Below are positions 27,314 to 37,252 of a DNA stretch of 64,000 nt, piece after piece (position 1 is the first letter of the stretch; each line of letters starts with the position of its first letter). The notes under the pieces were generated by a model. The model had not been told where the DNA came from, ran no database searches, and was given only the letters and a program-made list of their open reading frames with translations. The translations under genes were made by a program, and so were the position numbers. Origin of the DNA: Sandaracinus sp. (GTDB lineage: Bacteria; Myxococcota_A; Polyangia; Polyangiales; Houyiibacteriaceae); assembly GCA_002699025.1 (NCBI GenBank), contig PABA01000050.1:124001-188000 (forward strand). Direction: 5' to 3'.

Positions 27314-27672
27314 CGGCCGCTCCCGCACGGCCGCTCCCGCACGGCCGCCCCCGCTCGGCCGCTCCCGCACGGCCGCTCCCGCACGGCCGCTCCCGCACGG
27401 CCGCTCCCGCACGGCCGCTCCCGCACGGCTGCTCCCGCACAGCCGCTCCCGCACACACACCGCACGGCCGCTCCCGCACGGCCCGCACGGCCCGGCTCGC
27501 ACGAGCGTCCCGATCGCAGGCGGCTCTCGAGCCTCCGACCGGGAGCGCGCGCCATGCCCTCGTCGGGAGGGCGCGACGCCTCCGCTCCAGGCCCGAGCCA
27601 GCCGTGACGCAGACGTGACTCACGCGCGCCGGAGGCTGGTTTCCGGGGGCGCACCCTGCTAAGCCCGGCGCC
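27314..27672. repeat. 14-bp tandem array and intergenic region before uppP
   Basis: GGCCGCTCCCGCAC and close variants are repeated ten times without a gap from 27315 to 27454. A further exact unit lies at 27466-27479. The array starts 1 nt after the DUF3570 stop. Because 14 is not a multiple of three, all three frames of the array read through as Arg/Ala/Gly-rich nonsense peptides. The rest of the 359-bp gap shows no gene. TAAGCC at 27660-27665, 7 nt before the uppP ATG, is a weak -10 candidate. Confidence 0.85.
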
Positions 27673-28485
27673 ATGCCGGCGGGGGCCATCGACCTGGGGA
27701 GCGCGGCGACGCTCGGGGCGCTCCAGGGCCTGACGGAGTTCCTCCCCGTCAGCAGCAGCGGACACATCGCCATCGGGGCCATGCTCTTCGGCCTCGAGGA
27801 CGCCCCGCTCACGCTGAGCATCGTGCTCCACGCGGGGACGCTCCTCGCGACGCTGATCCTCTTCGCCGGCGACATCCGGACGCTGACCGTGGACACGCTG
27901 CGCGGGCTGAAAGCGCCGCGCGAGTTCACCGCCACCGACTCGGGCAAGACCGTCCTCGGCGTCGTGATCGCCACCCTCCCGACGGTCGTCATCGGCCTCG
28001 GGCTCCGCGACTCGGTCGAGAGCTGGTCCCACGAGCCAGCCATCGTCGGCGCCTGCCTCCTCGTCTCCGCCGTCACCGTCTGGTCCACGCGCCGAGGCGG
28101 CGGCCGGGCGACGACGCTCAGCTGGGGCCAGGCCTTCCTCGTCGGCCTCGCCCAGGGCCTGGCGGTCCTCCCCGGCGTCTCCCGCAGCGGCTCCACCATC
28201 GCCGCCGCCATGCTCCTCGGCATGCGCGCCCCGGACGCCTTCAAGTTCTCCTTCCTCCTCTCGCTCCCCGCCGTGACCGGCGCCGTCGTCCTCGAGCTCG
28301 GCCGGGAGGGCGCCCTCGCCCACGTCCCGCCGGCCGTCTGGGCGGGCGGCGGCATCGCGCTCGTCGTGGGCGTGGTCTCCCTCGTGCTCCTCAAGCGCCT
28401 CGTCATCGGCGGGCGCTTCTACGCCTTCGCCTTCTATCTGGTGCCCGTGGGGCTGGCGATGATCGGCTGGGGCCTCTTCGGCTGA
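27673..28485 (+). CDS. uppP: Undecaprenyl-diphosphatase
   Basis: A 270-residue integral membrane enzyme of the BacA/UppP family that recycles the lipid carrier undecaprenyl pyrophosphate for peptidoglycan and polysaccharide export. The two catalytic motifs are present: LQGLTEFLPVSSSGH (about 17-31) and PGVSRSGSTI (about 173-182). About eight hydrophobic segments are visible and the length is normal. It lies upstream of manC and manB, which make mannose precursors, so the three genes fit a cell-surface polysaccharide theme. Confidence 0.95.
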   Translation: MPAGAIDLGSAATLGALQGLTEFLPVSSSGHIAIGAMLFGLEDAPLTLSIVLHAGTLLATLILFAGDIRTLTVDTLRGLKAPREFTATDSGKTVLGVVIATLPTVVIGLGLRDSVESWSHEPAIVGACLLVSAVTVWSTRRGGGRATTLSWGQAFLVGLAQGLAVLPGVSRSGSTIAAAMLLGMRAPDAFKFSFLLSLPAVTGAVVLELGREGALAHVPPAVWAGGGIALVVGVVSLVLLKRLVIGGRFYAFAFYLVPVGLAMIGWGLFG

Positions 28486-28501
28486 CCCTCCTCGGGGAGG
28501 C

Positions 28502-28529
28502 TTGACGCCAGGAACCCAGCGAAGACCCT
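28502..28529 (+). promoter_or_regulatory. Weak candidate promoter of manC
   Basis: TTGACG (28502-28507) is followed after 16 bp by GACCCT (28524-28529). The -10 element is poor. The predicted leader is about 15 nt. Confidence 0.25.
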
Positions 28530-28550
28530 ACGGGCGAAACGAGACGAAAC

Positions 28551-29621
28551 ATGGCCAACTCATACGCCGTCATCATGGCCGGAGGCTCCGGCACGCGGTT
28601 CTGGCCCGCCTCCCGGCGCGCTCGCCCCAAGCAGCTCCTGCCGCTCGCGCCGGGCGACGATCGCTCGCTGCTCCGCGCCACCGTGGAGCGCATCCGGCCG
28701 CTGGTGCCGGTCGAGCGGATCTACGTCGTCACCTCGGCGGCCCTCGCCGAGGCGACGGCGGCCGAGCTCTCCGAGCTCCCGCGGGAGAACGTGCTCGCCG
28801 AGCCCGTCGGCCGGAACACGGCGCCCTGCGTCGGCTGGGCCGCGGCGACCGTCCGCCGCCGGGATCCGGAGGGCGTGATGATGGTGCTCCCGGCCGACCA
28901 CCACATCGGCGACCCGGAGGGCTACCGGGCCGTGCTCGAGAAGGGCCTCGAGGCGGCCGGCGAGGGCGCGCTCGTCACCGTGGGCATCGAGCCCACGCGC
29001 CCCGAGACCGGCTACGGCTACCTCGAGGTCGGCGAGGCGCTCGAGAGCGGCGTGCACCGGGCGCGGCGCTTCGTGGAGAAGCCGAACCGGCAGCGCGCCG
29101 AGCAGTTCCTCGCCGCCGGCGACTTCCTCTGGAACAGCGGCATGTTCTTCTTCCGCGCCGACAGCATCCTCGGCGCCATCGACGCACACCTGCCGGGCCT
29201 CGCCGCGGCGCTCGGGGAGTTCGACGAGGCCGCCGCCCGGGGCGAGGAGGCCACGCTCGTCGCGAGCCGCTACGCCGAGCTGCCGGCGGTGTCGATCGAC
29301 CACGGGGTCATGGAGAAGGCCGACGAGGTGCTCGTCGTGCCCGGGAGCTTCGGCTGGTCCGACCTCGGCAGCTGGACGACGGCCTGGGAGCTCGCCGACA
29401 AGGACGAGGACGACAACGCGCTGCTCGCCGAGGCGGTGGCGGTCGACGCCAGCGGCTGCTACGTGAGCGCGCCGGAGGGCAAGCTCGTGGCCCTGGTCGG
29501 CGTGCAGGACCTGGTGGTCGTGGACACGCCGGACGCCCTCCTGGTGGTGCCCCGCGAGCGGGCCCAGGAGGTGCGCGCGGTCGTCGCGCGGCTGAAGGCC
29601 GAGGGCGACGAGCGAGCCTGA
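28551..29621 (+). CDS. manC: Mannose-1-phosphate guanylyltransferase
   Basis: A 356-residue nucleotidyltransferase that makes GDP-mannose from mannose-1-phosphate and GTP. The N-terminal MAGGSGTRFWPASR and the PKQLLPL segment form the GTP site. PETGYGYLEVGE and EKPNRQRAEQF bind the sugar. The protein has no C-terminal phosphomannose isomerase domain, so it is the short type. The phosphomannomutase gene follows 35 bp downstream and supplies its substrate. Confidence 0.92.
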   Translation: MANSYAVIMAGGSGTRFWPASRRARPKQLLPLAPGDDRSLLRATVERIRPLVPVERIYVVTSAALAEATAAELSELPRENVLAEPVGRNTAPCVGWAAATVRRRDPEGVMMVLPADHHIGDPEGYRAVLEKGLEAAGEGALVTVGIEPTRPETGYGYLEVGEALESGVHRARRFVEKPNRQRAEQFLAAGDFLWNSGMFFFRADSILGAIDAHLPGLAAALGEFDEAAARGEEATLVASRYAELPAVSIDHGVMEKADEVLVVPGSFGWSDLGSWTTAWELADKDEDDNALLAEAVAVDASGCYVSAPEGKLVALVGVQDLVVVDTPDALLVVPRERAQEVRAVVARLKAEGDERA

Positions 29622-29656
29622 GCCCCCCACCCGGCGGCCCTTTCCGAGAGAGCACC

Positions 29657-31012
29657 ATGAACCCGCACGTCTTCCGCGAGTACGACATCCGAGGCGTCGC
29701 CGAGCGCGACCTCACCGACGAGTTCACCCGCGCCCTCGGGCGTGCCCTCGGCACCTTCCAGATGCGCGCCGGCCACCGCCAGCTCGCCGTCGGGCGCGAC
29801 TGCCGGACCAGCTCCGACCGGCTCCACGAGGAGCTCGTCCGCGGGCTCCTCGAGGCGGGCGTGCACGTCGTCGACGTGGGCGTGGTGCCGACGCCGCTGA
29901 TGTACTTCGCCGTGCATCACCTCGACCTCGACGGCGGCGTCGAGATCACCGGGAGCCACAACCCGCCCCCCGAGAACGGCTTCAAGATGATGAAGGGGAA
30001 GGGGTCGCTCTTCGGGGACGACATCCGCGCGCTGAAGCGGATGATCGAGGAGGACGACTACGACCTCCCCGGCGGCGGCACGGTGGAGCAGGTCGACGTG
30101 CTCCCCTCCTACCTCGGCTTCCTCCGGGGCAACGTGCGCCTGGCGCGGACGGATCTGCGCATCGCCCTCGACGCGGGGAACGGCGCGGCCGGCCCCACGG
30201 CCGTGGCGGCCATGGAGGCGCTCGGTCTCGAGCCCATCGCCCTGCTCTGCAAGATGGACGGGCGCTTCCCCGTGCATCACCCGGACCCGACCGATCCCGA
30301 GAGCCTCGAGCTGCTCATCCGCAAGGTGAAGGACGAGGGGCTCGACCTCGGCATCGCCTTCGACGGCGACGGCGATCGCATCGGCGTGGTCGACGCCGAG
30401 GGCGGCATCCTCTGGGGCGACCAGCTGCTCACCCTGCTCTCGCGGGAGCTCCTGGCGGACCACCCGGGCGCGGCCGTGCTCGGCGAGGTGAAGTGCTCGC
30501 AGACGCTCTACGATGACATCGCGAAGCACGGCGGGCGGCCCATCCTCTGGAAGACCGGGCACTCGCTCATCAAGACGAAGATGAAGGAGGAGGGCGCGCT
30601 CCTCGCCGGCGAGATGAGCGGGCACCTCTTCTTCGCCGACCGCTACTACGGCTTCGACGACGCCGTGTACGCGGCGGCGCGGCTCCTCGAGCTCCTCGCG
30701 CGGGCCGACCGGCCGCTCCACCAGCTGCTCGTGGACGTCCCGGAGACGCACACGACGCCAGAGCTGCGGGTGGAGTGCCCGGACGACGAGAAGTTCGCCG
30801 TCGTCGAGAAGGTCCGTGACCGCTTCGCGGCCGAGCACGACGTGATCACCGTCGACGGCGCCCGCATCCAGTTCGGAGACGGCGCCTGGGGTCTCGTGCG
30901 TGCGTCCAACACGCAGCCGGTGCTCGTGCTCCGCTTCGAGGCCCGCACGCCCGAGCGCCGGGACGCGATCCGCGCCGAGGTCGAGCAGGCCGTCGCCGAA
31001 GCCCGCGCCTGA
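29657..31012 (+). CDS. manB: Phosphomannomutase/phosphoglucomutase
   Basis: A 451-residue alpha-D-phosphohexomutase that interconverts 6-phospho and 1-phospho sugars. The phosphoserine loop is EITGSHNPPPENGFKMM (Ser at about residue 102), the metal-binding loop is FDGDGDRIGVVD, and the sugar-binding segment is GEMSGHLFF. NTQPVLVLRFEA near the end binds the phosphate. The frame is open far upstream; I chose the ATG at 29657 because MNPHVFREYDIRG is the standard N-terminus. It follows manC directly, so the two enzymes provide GDP-mannose together. Confidence 0.93.
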   Translation: MNPHVFREYDIRGVAERDLTDEFTRALGRALGTFQMRAGHRQLAVGRDCRTSSDRLHEELVRGLLEAGVHVVDVGVVPTPLMYFAVHHLDLDGGVEITGSHNPPPENGFKMMKGKGSLFGDDIRALKRMIEEDDYDLPGGGTVEQVDVLPSYLGFLRGNVRLARTDLRIALDAGNGAAGPTAVAAMEALGLEPIALLCKMDGRFPVHHPDPTDPESLELLIRKVKDEGLDLGIAFDGDGDRIGVVDAEGGILWGDQLLTLLSRELLADHPGAAVLGEVKCSQTLYDDIAKHGGRPILWKTGHSLIKTKMKEEGALLAGEMSGHLFFADRYYGFDDAVYAAARLLELLARADRPLHQLLVDVPETHTTPELRVECPDDEKFAVVEKVRDRFAAEHDVITVDGARIQFGDGAWGLVRASNTQPVLVLRFEARTPERRDAIRAEVEQAVAEARA

Positions 31013-31023
31013 GCGCCGCCGTC

Positions 31024-31044
31024 GCGCTCGCGCCGGGCGAGCGC
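31024..31044. terminator. Hairpin between convergent manB and a lipoprotein gene
   Basis: An 8-bp perfect stem (GCGCTCGC and GCGAGCGC, loop GCCGG) 12 nt after the manB stop and 34 nt from the stop of the leftward gene. It could serve both directions. Confidence 0.5.
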
Positions 31045-31077
31045 GCCCTCCGACTGCTCCCTCCGACCGCGCCGCGC

Positions 31078-34044
31078 TCAGTACCCGGCGGAGAACGCGA
31101 AGCCCTGGGCGCCGACGTCTCCGCCCCGGATCTCCCGCGCCACGAGGAAGCGATCGTTCGGGGTGACGCCGAGCAGCGCCCGGCCGACGGCGCTCCCGAG
31201 GCTCGTGGTCTCGAGCGCCCCGTCCGCGCGCAGGACGAGCAGCGCGACCTCCGGATCCCCCTCGTCGCCGTAGCCGAGGAAGGCCACGTCTCCTGCGCCG
31301 TTCATCCGGCCCGCCTCGACGAAGGCGCTCCGGCCGTCGGTGAGCGTGAAGGTGGTCGGGCTGCCCCACTCGGTCCCGTCGTGGAGCCGGGACGAGTAGA
31401 CCCGGTCGTCCCCGAGCTGCGTGCTCACGACGCGGAGCCCCGCCGCGGACGCGAAGAGCCCCGTCGACTCGCCGCCTGCGAAGTCCGCGCCGGCGAGGAC
31501 CTCGCTCGCGCTCCAGCTCCCCTCGACCCAGCGGGCGACCTGGACCCCCGCGCCGTTCACCCAGGCCACGGCGAGCGCCGAGGGGTCGCCGGCGAGCGAG
31601 TAGCTCCGGTCGGCCTCCGTCAGCGCGCCGAAGGGCTCGGTCACGGCGCTCCAGGTGCCTCCGGCGTGCACCCGCGCCCGATAGGTGCGCTCCTCGCTCC
31701 CGTTCTCCTCCAGGAAGACCACGAGGTGGCCCGTCGGCCCCGCCGTCGCGCGGACGGCCTGGAGCGTGGACGCGGTCTCCTCGCGAAGCGCCGACGGGCT
31801 CCCGAACCCCGCGTCGAGATCCGTGAGCACCGCGGCGCGGAGGTCGCTCGTCGCGCCGACCCAGGTCGCGACCACGGCGTCGTCGTTGGCGCTGAGCGCG
31901 AGGGAGGGGCCGTCGTCGAGCTGGGTGAGGGCGTCGTCCTCGAGCGTGATGGGATCGCCCCAGCCGCCCGAGCCGGTGTGGATCGCCGCGCGAACGATGC
32001 CCTCCGCGCCGGTGCGCTCCTGCCAGAGAGCCACGAAGCCCGCGCCGAAGGGCACGAGGCGCGGCGTGAGCAGCCAGTCCTCGGTCGACGCGATGAGCTC
32101 CGATACGGACCAGGTGCCGGCCGCGTCGCGGTGCAGGAGCCGCAGTCCGTCGGGGAGCGCCGAGCCGCCGAGGTCGTAGGTCGAGGCGACGGCGACGGCG
32201 CCGCCCCGGGCCGCGGCCACCTGCCCCCGCGCGCCCGATGAGGCGGGCACGGGCTCGGGCGCGGCCAAGGCCCCGGAGGCGTCGGCGTCGAGCACCACGG
32301 CGATGGCCCGCTCGAGGTAGGCGCGCCCCCAGACGAGCGTGGCTCCCCCGTCGCCGTCGGCGGTGAAGAGGGGGCTGACGCCCGGGGTCGTCCAGTCCGC
32401 GGGGGCGGTGCTCTCGAAGCCCGGCCCCGCGGCGCCCGCGGCGTCGAGGGTCGCGACGAAGGCGTCGCTCGGCGAGAAGTCGCCGTGGATCAGGAGGGGG
32501 CCGCCGAAGCCCCCGACCGCCGGCGCGCTCGTGTCTCGCCCCTCCGCCACGAGCGGCATCTGCGTCCCGGGGGCCACGCCGGCGACGGCCGCGCCCGCGT
32601 CCAGGGTGGCGGTGGCGTAGCCCCCGCCGCGCAGCGGGCTCCCCCAGGCCAGGAGCAGCGCGTCCCCCTCGCGGATCGCCGCGATGGGTAGCTCGCGGAC
32701 GTCCGCGAGGGAGCCGGTCGTGCTCCCGAGCGTGACCGGGTCGGAGACGAGGATCCCGTCGTCCGCGTCGAAGCCGACGCGCACGCCGAGCAGGTCCCAG
32801 TCCACGACCGTGCTCGAGCGATCGCCGCCCGGCCCCTCCCAGAGCAGGACCAGCACTCCGTCGGGGAGGCTCAGGGTCCCGGAGAGCACCGAGTGATCCT
32901 CGGCGCCCGGCGGGAGGCGCAGGTCCACGGCGGTCCAACCGTAGGTGCCGCTCCCGTCTCCGCTCTGGTCGTGGCGGACGAGGGCCTCGACCTGGAAGCG
33001 GAAGCCCACCGAGCCGCTCGTCCAGTCGAAGGGCGCCACGACGTGCGTCCCGTCGCCCGCGACGTGCGGGTGGTCCTGCGGGCGGCGCCGGGCGTTCGGC
33101 ACCTCCGTCCAATCGTAGCTGGAGCCGTTCCAGGCGGCCTCGAGGAGGAGCGCACGGCTCGCCGTCGCGAAGAACACCCGGTCGCCCTGCACGTGGGCGA
33201 CCGCCTCCTGGAGGTTCTGCGAGGGGACGATGCCGTCCTGAACGACCCCGTCCACGACGGCGTTCATGGGGAGCCCGAAGCTGTTCTGGACGCCCACGTA
33301 GCGTCGCGGGCCGTGGCCCACGAAGAGGTAGCCAGGGGCCGTCACCGGTCCCATGCGCCCCAGCGCGTCCTGCCAGGCGCCGCCGGTGAACTCCCGGTAG
33401 AGGGACAGGTTGGCGCTCTGGTGGTTCCAGGCCGCGAGGAAGCCCCCCGCGCCGTCGCCCACCACGTGCGGGTAGAGGATGTTGGCGTCCACGCCCGTGA
33501 GGCTCGAGCCGCTCGGGAGGACGTCGAGCTGCGCCGCTTCTTCCCAGCCGCCGGTCTCGGTGAAGCGCTCGGCGAAGAGGTCGTCGCCGTTGTCGCAGCC
33601 CGCCCGCCGGCACGACACGTAGACGACCATCGCCGCGTCTCCGCTCGCCGCGAGGCGTGCGTCGCGCCCGGGCAGGAGCCGCGGCGTCCCCCACGCCTCC
33701 GCGCCCGGATCGTAGACCGTGACCCAGGCCTGCTCGCCCGCCGTCGTCGCGCGATGGAGCGCCACGCCGAAGCCGCCGCTCGTCTCCACGAGGATCGGCG
33801 CCCCGACGTTCGAGGGCACCCCGCCGGCGGGCACCGAGAGCTCCGTCGGAGCAGACGGCCAGCCCGAACCGGCATCCGTGCCTCCATCGCTCGCGCCCGC
33901 GTCCCTACCGCCATCCTCCACGCTGCCATCGGTTGGGACGTCGGCGTCCGGGCCGGCGTCCAGACCCGCGTCGAGGACCGAGCCGTCGTCGTCTCCGCAG
34001 GCGACGAGCAGGAGCAGGGCGAGGCAGGCGGCGGGCTGGCGCAT
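31078..34044 (-). CDS. Large lipoprotein with propeller-like repeats
   Basis: A 988-residue protein. The signal sequence ends in a lipobox (LLLLVAC, Cys at about 16) followed by GDDDGS and a flexible Asp/Ala/Gly-rich linker to about residue 60. The rest has many loosely repeated strand units carrying Trp and Gly (for example LAAWNHQS, VALWQERTG, VAWVNGAG), suggestive of one or more beta-propellers like those of sialidase-type or WD-like surface proteins. No enzymatic motif is visible. It is likely exposed at the outer membrane. A palindrome overlaps its promoter region at 34045-34060. Confidence 0.7.
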   Translation of the reverse strand: MRQPAACLALLLLVACGDDDGSVLDAGLDAGPDADVPTDGSVEDGGRDAGASDGGTDAGSGWPSAPTELSVPAGGVPSNVGAPILVETSGGFGVALHRATTAGEQAWVTVYDPGAEAWGTPRLLPGRDARLAASGDAAMVVYVSCRRAGCDNGDDLFAERFTETGGWEEAAQLDVLPSGSSLTGVDANILYPHVVGDGAGGFLAAWNHQSANLSLYREFTGGAWQDALGRMGPVTAPGYLFVGHGPRRYVGVQNSFGLPMNAVVDGVVQDGIVPSQNLQEAVAHVQGDRVFFATASRALLLEAAWNGSSYDWTEVPNARRRPQDHPHVAGDGTHVVAPFDWTSGSVGFRFQVEALVRHDQSGDGSGTYGWTAVDLRLPPGAEDHSVLSGTLSLPDGVLVLLWEGPGGDRSSTVVDWDLLGVRVGFDADDGILVSDPVTLGSTTGSLADVRELPIAAIREGDALLLAWGSPLRGGGYATATLDAGAAVAGVAPGTQMPLVAEGRDTSAPAVGGFGGPLLIHGDFSPSDAFVATLDAAGAAGPGFESTAPADWTTPGVSPLFTADGDGGATLVWGRAYLERAIAVVLDADASGALAAPEPVPASSGARGQVAAARGGAVAVASTYDLGGSALPDGLRLLHRDAAGTWSVSELIASTEDWLLTPRLVPFGAGFVALWQERTGAEGIVRAAIHTGSGGWGDPITLEDDALTQLDDGPSLALSANDDAVVATWVGATSDLRAAVLTDLDAGFGSPSALREETASTLQAVRATAGPTGHLVVFLEENGSEERTYRARVHAGGTWSAVTEPFGALTEADRSYSLAGDPSALAVAWVNGAGVQVARWVEGSWSASEVLAGADFAGGESTGLFASAAGLRVVSTQLGDDRVYSSRLHDGTEWGSPTTFTLTDGRSAFVEAGRMNGAGDVAFLGYGDEGDPEVALLVLRADGALETTSLGSAVGRALLGVTPNDRFLVAREIRGGDVGAQGFAFSAGY

Positions 34045-34060
34045 GGTGTATTCTTACACC
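34045..34060. promoter_or_regulatory. Palindrome next to the lipoprotein start codon
   Basis: GGTGTATTCTTACACC has perfect 6-bp arms around TTCT and touches the ATG of the leftward gene. On the minus strand it contains TAAGAA, a possible -10 element 6 nt before the start. A regulator bound here would block transcription. Confidence 0.4.
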
Positions 34061-34090
34061 AAGGGCAGCCCCCCCGAGAAGCTCGCCGGG

Positions 34091-35761
34091 TCAGCCGGCG
34101 AGGTCTTCGACGACGACCTCGGCCTGCTTCTTCCCGTCCTCGCCCTCGCGCCAGTCGCTCGGCCCGACGAAGACGCGGCGCGGCGGCTCCCCTTCGACGT
34201 AGACGAGCAGCTCCACGGGCGCGTCGGTCGGCAGGTCCTCGACCCGGGCGCTCCCGAAGCCGATCAGCTGGAAGACCCGCGCCCCCGGCGGCGTGGTGAT
34301 CACGCGCACCCGCCCGAGCTCGCCCGTGGGCGTGCCCATGGCGTCGCGCTCGAGCCGCGACTCCCCGAGGACCAGGCGGTCGAAGGCCATCTCGTCCTCG
34401 CCCGTCTGCATGCCGAGCTCGTAGAGGAGCCCATCGTCGGCGGGCGTCCAGGTCGCGTCCGCCGGCACGACGGCGCGGGTCGGCGCCCGGCCATCGGCGA
34501 CGGCCACGAACTCGTGAGCCACCCCGGCCGGCAGGTTCTCGGCCGTCGCCGGCCCCCGCCCGATGAAGAGGAAAATCTGCGCCCGCGACGCCTCGGGCAC
34601 CCGCACGCTCAGCGAGCCATAGCGGGCGCGGAGCTCGGCCTCGGCGGCGGCCCGCTCCTCGGCGCGCTGGCGCTGCCGCTCCGCCTCCTCGGCCGCCTCG
34701 TCCACCACCGGGGCGTTGCCGGTCAGCCGATCGATCACGTCCGGCCGGAACACGGCCACCGCGGCGGCGCCGAGCCCGATCACGAGCAGCACGCCGAGCA
34801 CGGCGAAGCCCATGCCCCGCTTGCCCCCGCCGGCGTCGATCTCCTCGAAGCCGTCGAGGTCTGGCCCGGCCGCCGGCGGCGCGCTCGAGCTCGGCAGCCC
34901 CGCGGGCGGCCGCGGGCGCGGGCGACTCGTCTCGCGCACGGGCGCGAGGGGCGTCGGATCGGCGCGCGGCGGCCGGGCCTCCTTCGGGACCGGCCCGGGC
35001 TTCGGCGCCCGGACCCGTGGCGCCGGCTCGGAGACGGGCGTCGGCCGCCCGCTCGGGCGGTCGGGCGGCTCGCTGGCCGGCTTCTTCGCGGGCGGGCTCT
35101 TCGCCGATGGCCTCTTCGCGGACGGCGCCTCGCGCACGGCGCGCACGTCCCGCTTGGCCGTCACCTCCTCGAAGGGCACGACCGGGTTGCCCTCGGCGTC
35201 CAGGGCCGGCAGCTGCGAGGTCGGCAGCTCGTCCTCGTCCGGCTCCGCCCCGTCGAGGAAGGCGTCCAAGTCCGCGTCGAGCATGTCGAGCGGGTCGCCG
35301 CCGGGGGGCGGCCGCGAGGACTTCCGCGGGGGGCGCTTGGCCTCGCGCACGAGCCGGCTGAGCACGCGGCGCGCGGCGGCGCGGTTCAGCGGCACGAGCG
35401 AGGCCTCGAGCTCGTCCCGGAGCCGGCGCAGATCCCAGCGCCCGTCCGAGGGCCCCTGCTCGACGAGCTGGAGCAGCACCGGCGGAACGCCCGAGCCCGC
35501 CGCCACCAACAGGCGCGCGAGGACCTGCACCACCGAGCGCGCCGACTCGCCGCTCCCGGCGCTGTGGGGCGGCGCGTAGACCGTGATGCTGCCGTCGTCG
35601 CCGATGCGCACCTCTTCGGCCTTCACGATGGCGGGCCCCTCGAGCACCTTCTCGCAGGTCTCGAGGGCGATGAACGCGCCGATCTCGAAGGGCAGGCGGC
35701 CATCCCGCTTCTGCAAGAGGGTGACGAGCTCGGCCACGCTGGTGCCCATCAGAGCGCTCAC
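34091..35761 (-). CDS. Membrane protein with PEGA-like C-terminus, coupled to hisF
   Basis: A 556-residue protein whose ATG overlaps the hisF stop. Residues about 1-130 form a soluble domain ([15 protein letters not shown], then [12 protein letters not shown]) that faintly recalls the C-lobe of Ser/Thr kinases but lacks HRD and DFG. A basic, Pro-rich linker (about 150-290) leads to one membrane helix ([19 protein letters not shown]). Beyond it lies a Glu/Arg-rich coiled segment and two strand-rich PEGA-like units (one with [15 protein letters not shown]). It has no visible role in histidine synthesis; the link to the his operon is probably transcriptional. Confidence 0.6.
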   Translation of the reverse strand: MSALMGTSVAELVTLLQKRDGRLPFEIGAFIALETCEKVLEGPAIVKAEEVRIGDDGSITVYAPPHSAGSGESARSVVQVLARLLVAAGSGVPPVLLQLVEQGPSDGRWDLRRLRDELEASLVPLNRAAARRVLSRLVREAKRPPRKSSRPPPGGDPLDMLDADLDAFLDGAEPDEDELPTSQLPALDAEGNPVVPFEEVTAKRDVRAVREAPSAKRPSAKSPPAKKPASEPPDRPSGRPTPVSEPAPRVRAPKPGPVPKEARPPRADPTPLAPVRETSRPRPRPPAGLPSSSAPPAAGPDLDGFEEIDAGGGKRGMGFAVLGVLLVIGLGAAAVAVFRPDVIDRLTGNAPVVDEAAEEAERQRQRAEERAAAEAELRARYGSLSVRVPEASRAQIFLFIGRGPATAENLPAGVAHEFVAVADGRAPTRAVVPADATWTPADDGLLYELGMQTGEDEMAFDRLVLGESRLERDAMGTPTGELGRVRVITTPPGARVFQLIGFGSARVEDLPTDAPVELLVYVEGEPPRRVFVGPSDWREGEDGKKQAEVVVEDLAG

Positions 35762-36534
35762 GCGGCGGACTCCGTGGGCGGGCGCACGCAGACGCCCCGG
35801 GCGAGCAGGTGCTCCTTCACCTCGGCGATGGTGAAGTGACCGTCGTGGAAGATGGAGGCCGCGAGCGCCGCGTCGGCGCCGCCCTCCTCGAGGCCGGCGC
35901 GCACGTGCTCGAGCGTGCCGACCCCGCCGGACGCGATCACGGGCACGGGCACCGCGTCCGCCACCGCGCGCGTCAGCGCAAGGTCGTAGCCGTCCCGCGT
36001 CCCGTCCCGGTCCATCGACGTGAGGAGTATCTCACCTGCGCCCAGCTCGGCCACTTTCCGCGCCCAGGCCAGGGCGTCGAGCTCCGCCGAGCGCCGACCG
36101 CCGTGGGTGAAGACCTCCCAGCCCGCGCCGACCCGCTTGGCGTCGATGGCGACCACGATGGCCTGCGCGCCGTAGGCGTGACCGACCTCGGCGACGAACT
36201 CGGGGCGGCGCACGGCGGCGCTGTTGATGGAGACCTTGTCCGCGCCCGCGTGGAGCAGGTCGCGCACGTCGTCGCGCGTGCGCACGCCCCCGCCGACCGT
36301 CAGGGGCACGGCGACCTCGCGGGCCGTGCGCTCGACCATGTCGAAGAGCGTGCGCCGCTCCTCGTGGGAAGCGGTGATGTCCAGGAAGCAGATCTCGTCC
36401 GCCCCGGCGTCCGAGTAGGCGCGCGCCAGCTCCACGGGATCGCCCGCGTCCCGGAGCCCGACGAAGTTCACGCCCTTCACGACGCGGCCGTTCTTCACGT
36501 CGAGGCAGGGGATGATCCGCTTGGCGACGCTCAC
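35758..36534 (-). CDS. hisF: Imidazole glycerol phosphate synthase subunit HisF
   Basis: A 258-residue TIM barrel that joins ammonia from HisH to PRFAR, giving IGP and AICAR. The N-terminal [18 protein letters not shown] holds the catalytic Asp (in CLDVK). The second catalytic Asp is in [10 protein letters not shown], and the phosphate sites GGGVRT and ASGGVG are intact. The GTG at 36534 overlaps the hisA stop (GTGA). Its stop overlaps the ATG of the following membrane-protein gene. Confidence 0.96.
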   Translation of the reverse strand: MSVAKRIIPCLDVKNGRVVKGVNFVGLRDAGDPVELARAYSDAGADEICFLDITASHEERRTLFDMVERTAREVAVPLTVGGGVRTRDDVRDLLHAGADKVSINSAAVRRPEFVAEVGHAYGAQAIVVAIDAKRVGAGWEVFTHGGRRSAELDALAWARKVAELGAGEILLTSMDRDGTRDGYDLALTRAVADAVPVPVIASGGVGTLEHVRAGLEEGGADAALAASIFHDGHFTIAEVKEHLLARGVCVRPPTESAA

Positions 36535-37250
36535 GAGCCCTCCGCCGCGCGGAACGCCTCGTCCAGCGTGAAGGCCCCCGAGTAGAGGGCGCGGCCGCAG
36601 ACCGTCGCGCGGACGCCGGCCTCCCGGAGCGCGACCAGGTGCGCGAGGCTGCCGATGCCTCCGCTCGCGATCACGGTCACCTCGACCTGGCGCTGGAGCG
36701 CCGCCGTGCCCTCCACGTCCGGGCCCTCGCGCGTGCCGTCGCGGTCGATGTTCGTGTAGAGGATCGCGCCGACCCCCCAGCCGCTCACGTCGGCCGCGAG
36801 GGCCTCGGCGCGGACGCCGCTCCCCTCGAGCCAGCCCTCGACGGCGACCTCGCCGCCGCGGGCGTCGATGGCGACGACCACGCCCCCCGGGCGCGCGTCG
36901 CAGAGGCGCCGGACGAGGCCCGGGTCCTTCACGGCCGCCGTGCCCATGACCACGCGCTCGGCGCCGGCGTCGTACCAGCGGCGCGCGGCCGCCTCGTCGC
37001 GCACGCCGCCCCCGACCTGGACCCGGAGCGAGGTGGCGCCGAGGATGGCCTCGATGGCCGGGACGTTCCCGGGGCGGCCGTCCCGCGCGCCGTCGAGGTC
37101 GACCACGTGGAGCCGCGCCGCGCCGGCGTCCTCGAAGGCCTTCGCCATCTCGGCGGGCGCGTCCGAATAGACCGTCACGTCGTCGTAGCGCCCCTGCGTG
37201 AGGCGGACGACCTGGCCGTCCAGCAGGTCGATGGCGGGGATGAGCTCCAT
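36531..37250 (-). CDS. hisA: ProFAR isomerase (HisA)
   Basis: A 239-residue TIM barrel that opens the ribose ring of ProFAR to [22 protein letters not shown] starts the barrel with the catalytic Asp in AIDLLDG. The second Asp is in [10 protein letters not shown], and the phosphate sites are VGGGVRD and ASGGIG. It lies 2 bp after hisH and overlaps hisF, its closest structural relative. Length is normal. Confidence 0.96.
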   Translation of the reverse strand: MELIPAIDLLDGQVVRLTQGRYDDVTVYSDAPAEMAKAFEDAGAARLHVVDLDGARDGRPGNVPAIEAILGATSLRVQVGGGVRDEAAARRWYDAGAERVVMGTAAVKDPGLVRRLCDARPGGVVVAIDARGGEVAVEGWLEGSGVRAEALAADVSGWGVGAILYTNIDRDGTREGPDVEGTAALQRQVEVTVIASGGIGSLAHLVALREAGVRATVCGRALYSGAFTLDEAFRAAEGS

Positions 37251-37252
37251 CT

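Noticed and set aside
27315-27479. Possible CRISPR array
   Set aside because: Units of 14 bp follow each other without unique spacers, and no cas gene is present. The same holds for the arrays at 11302, 25000 and 58995.
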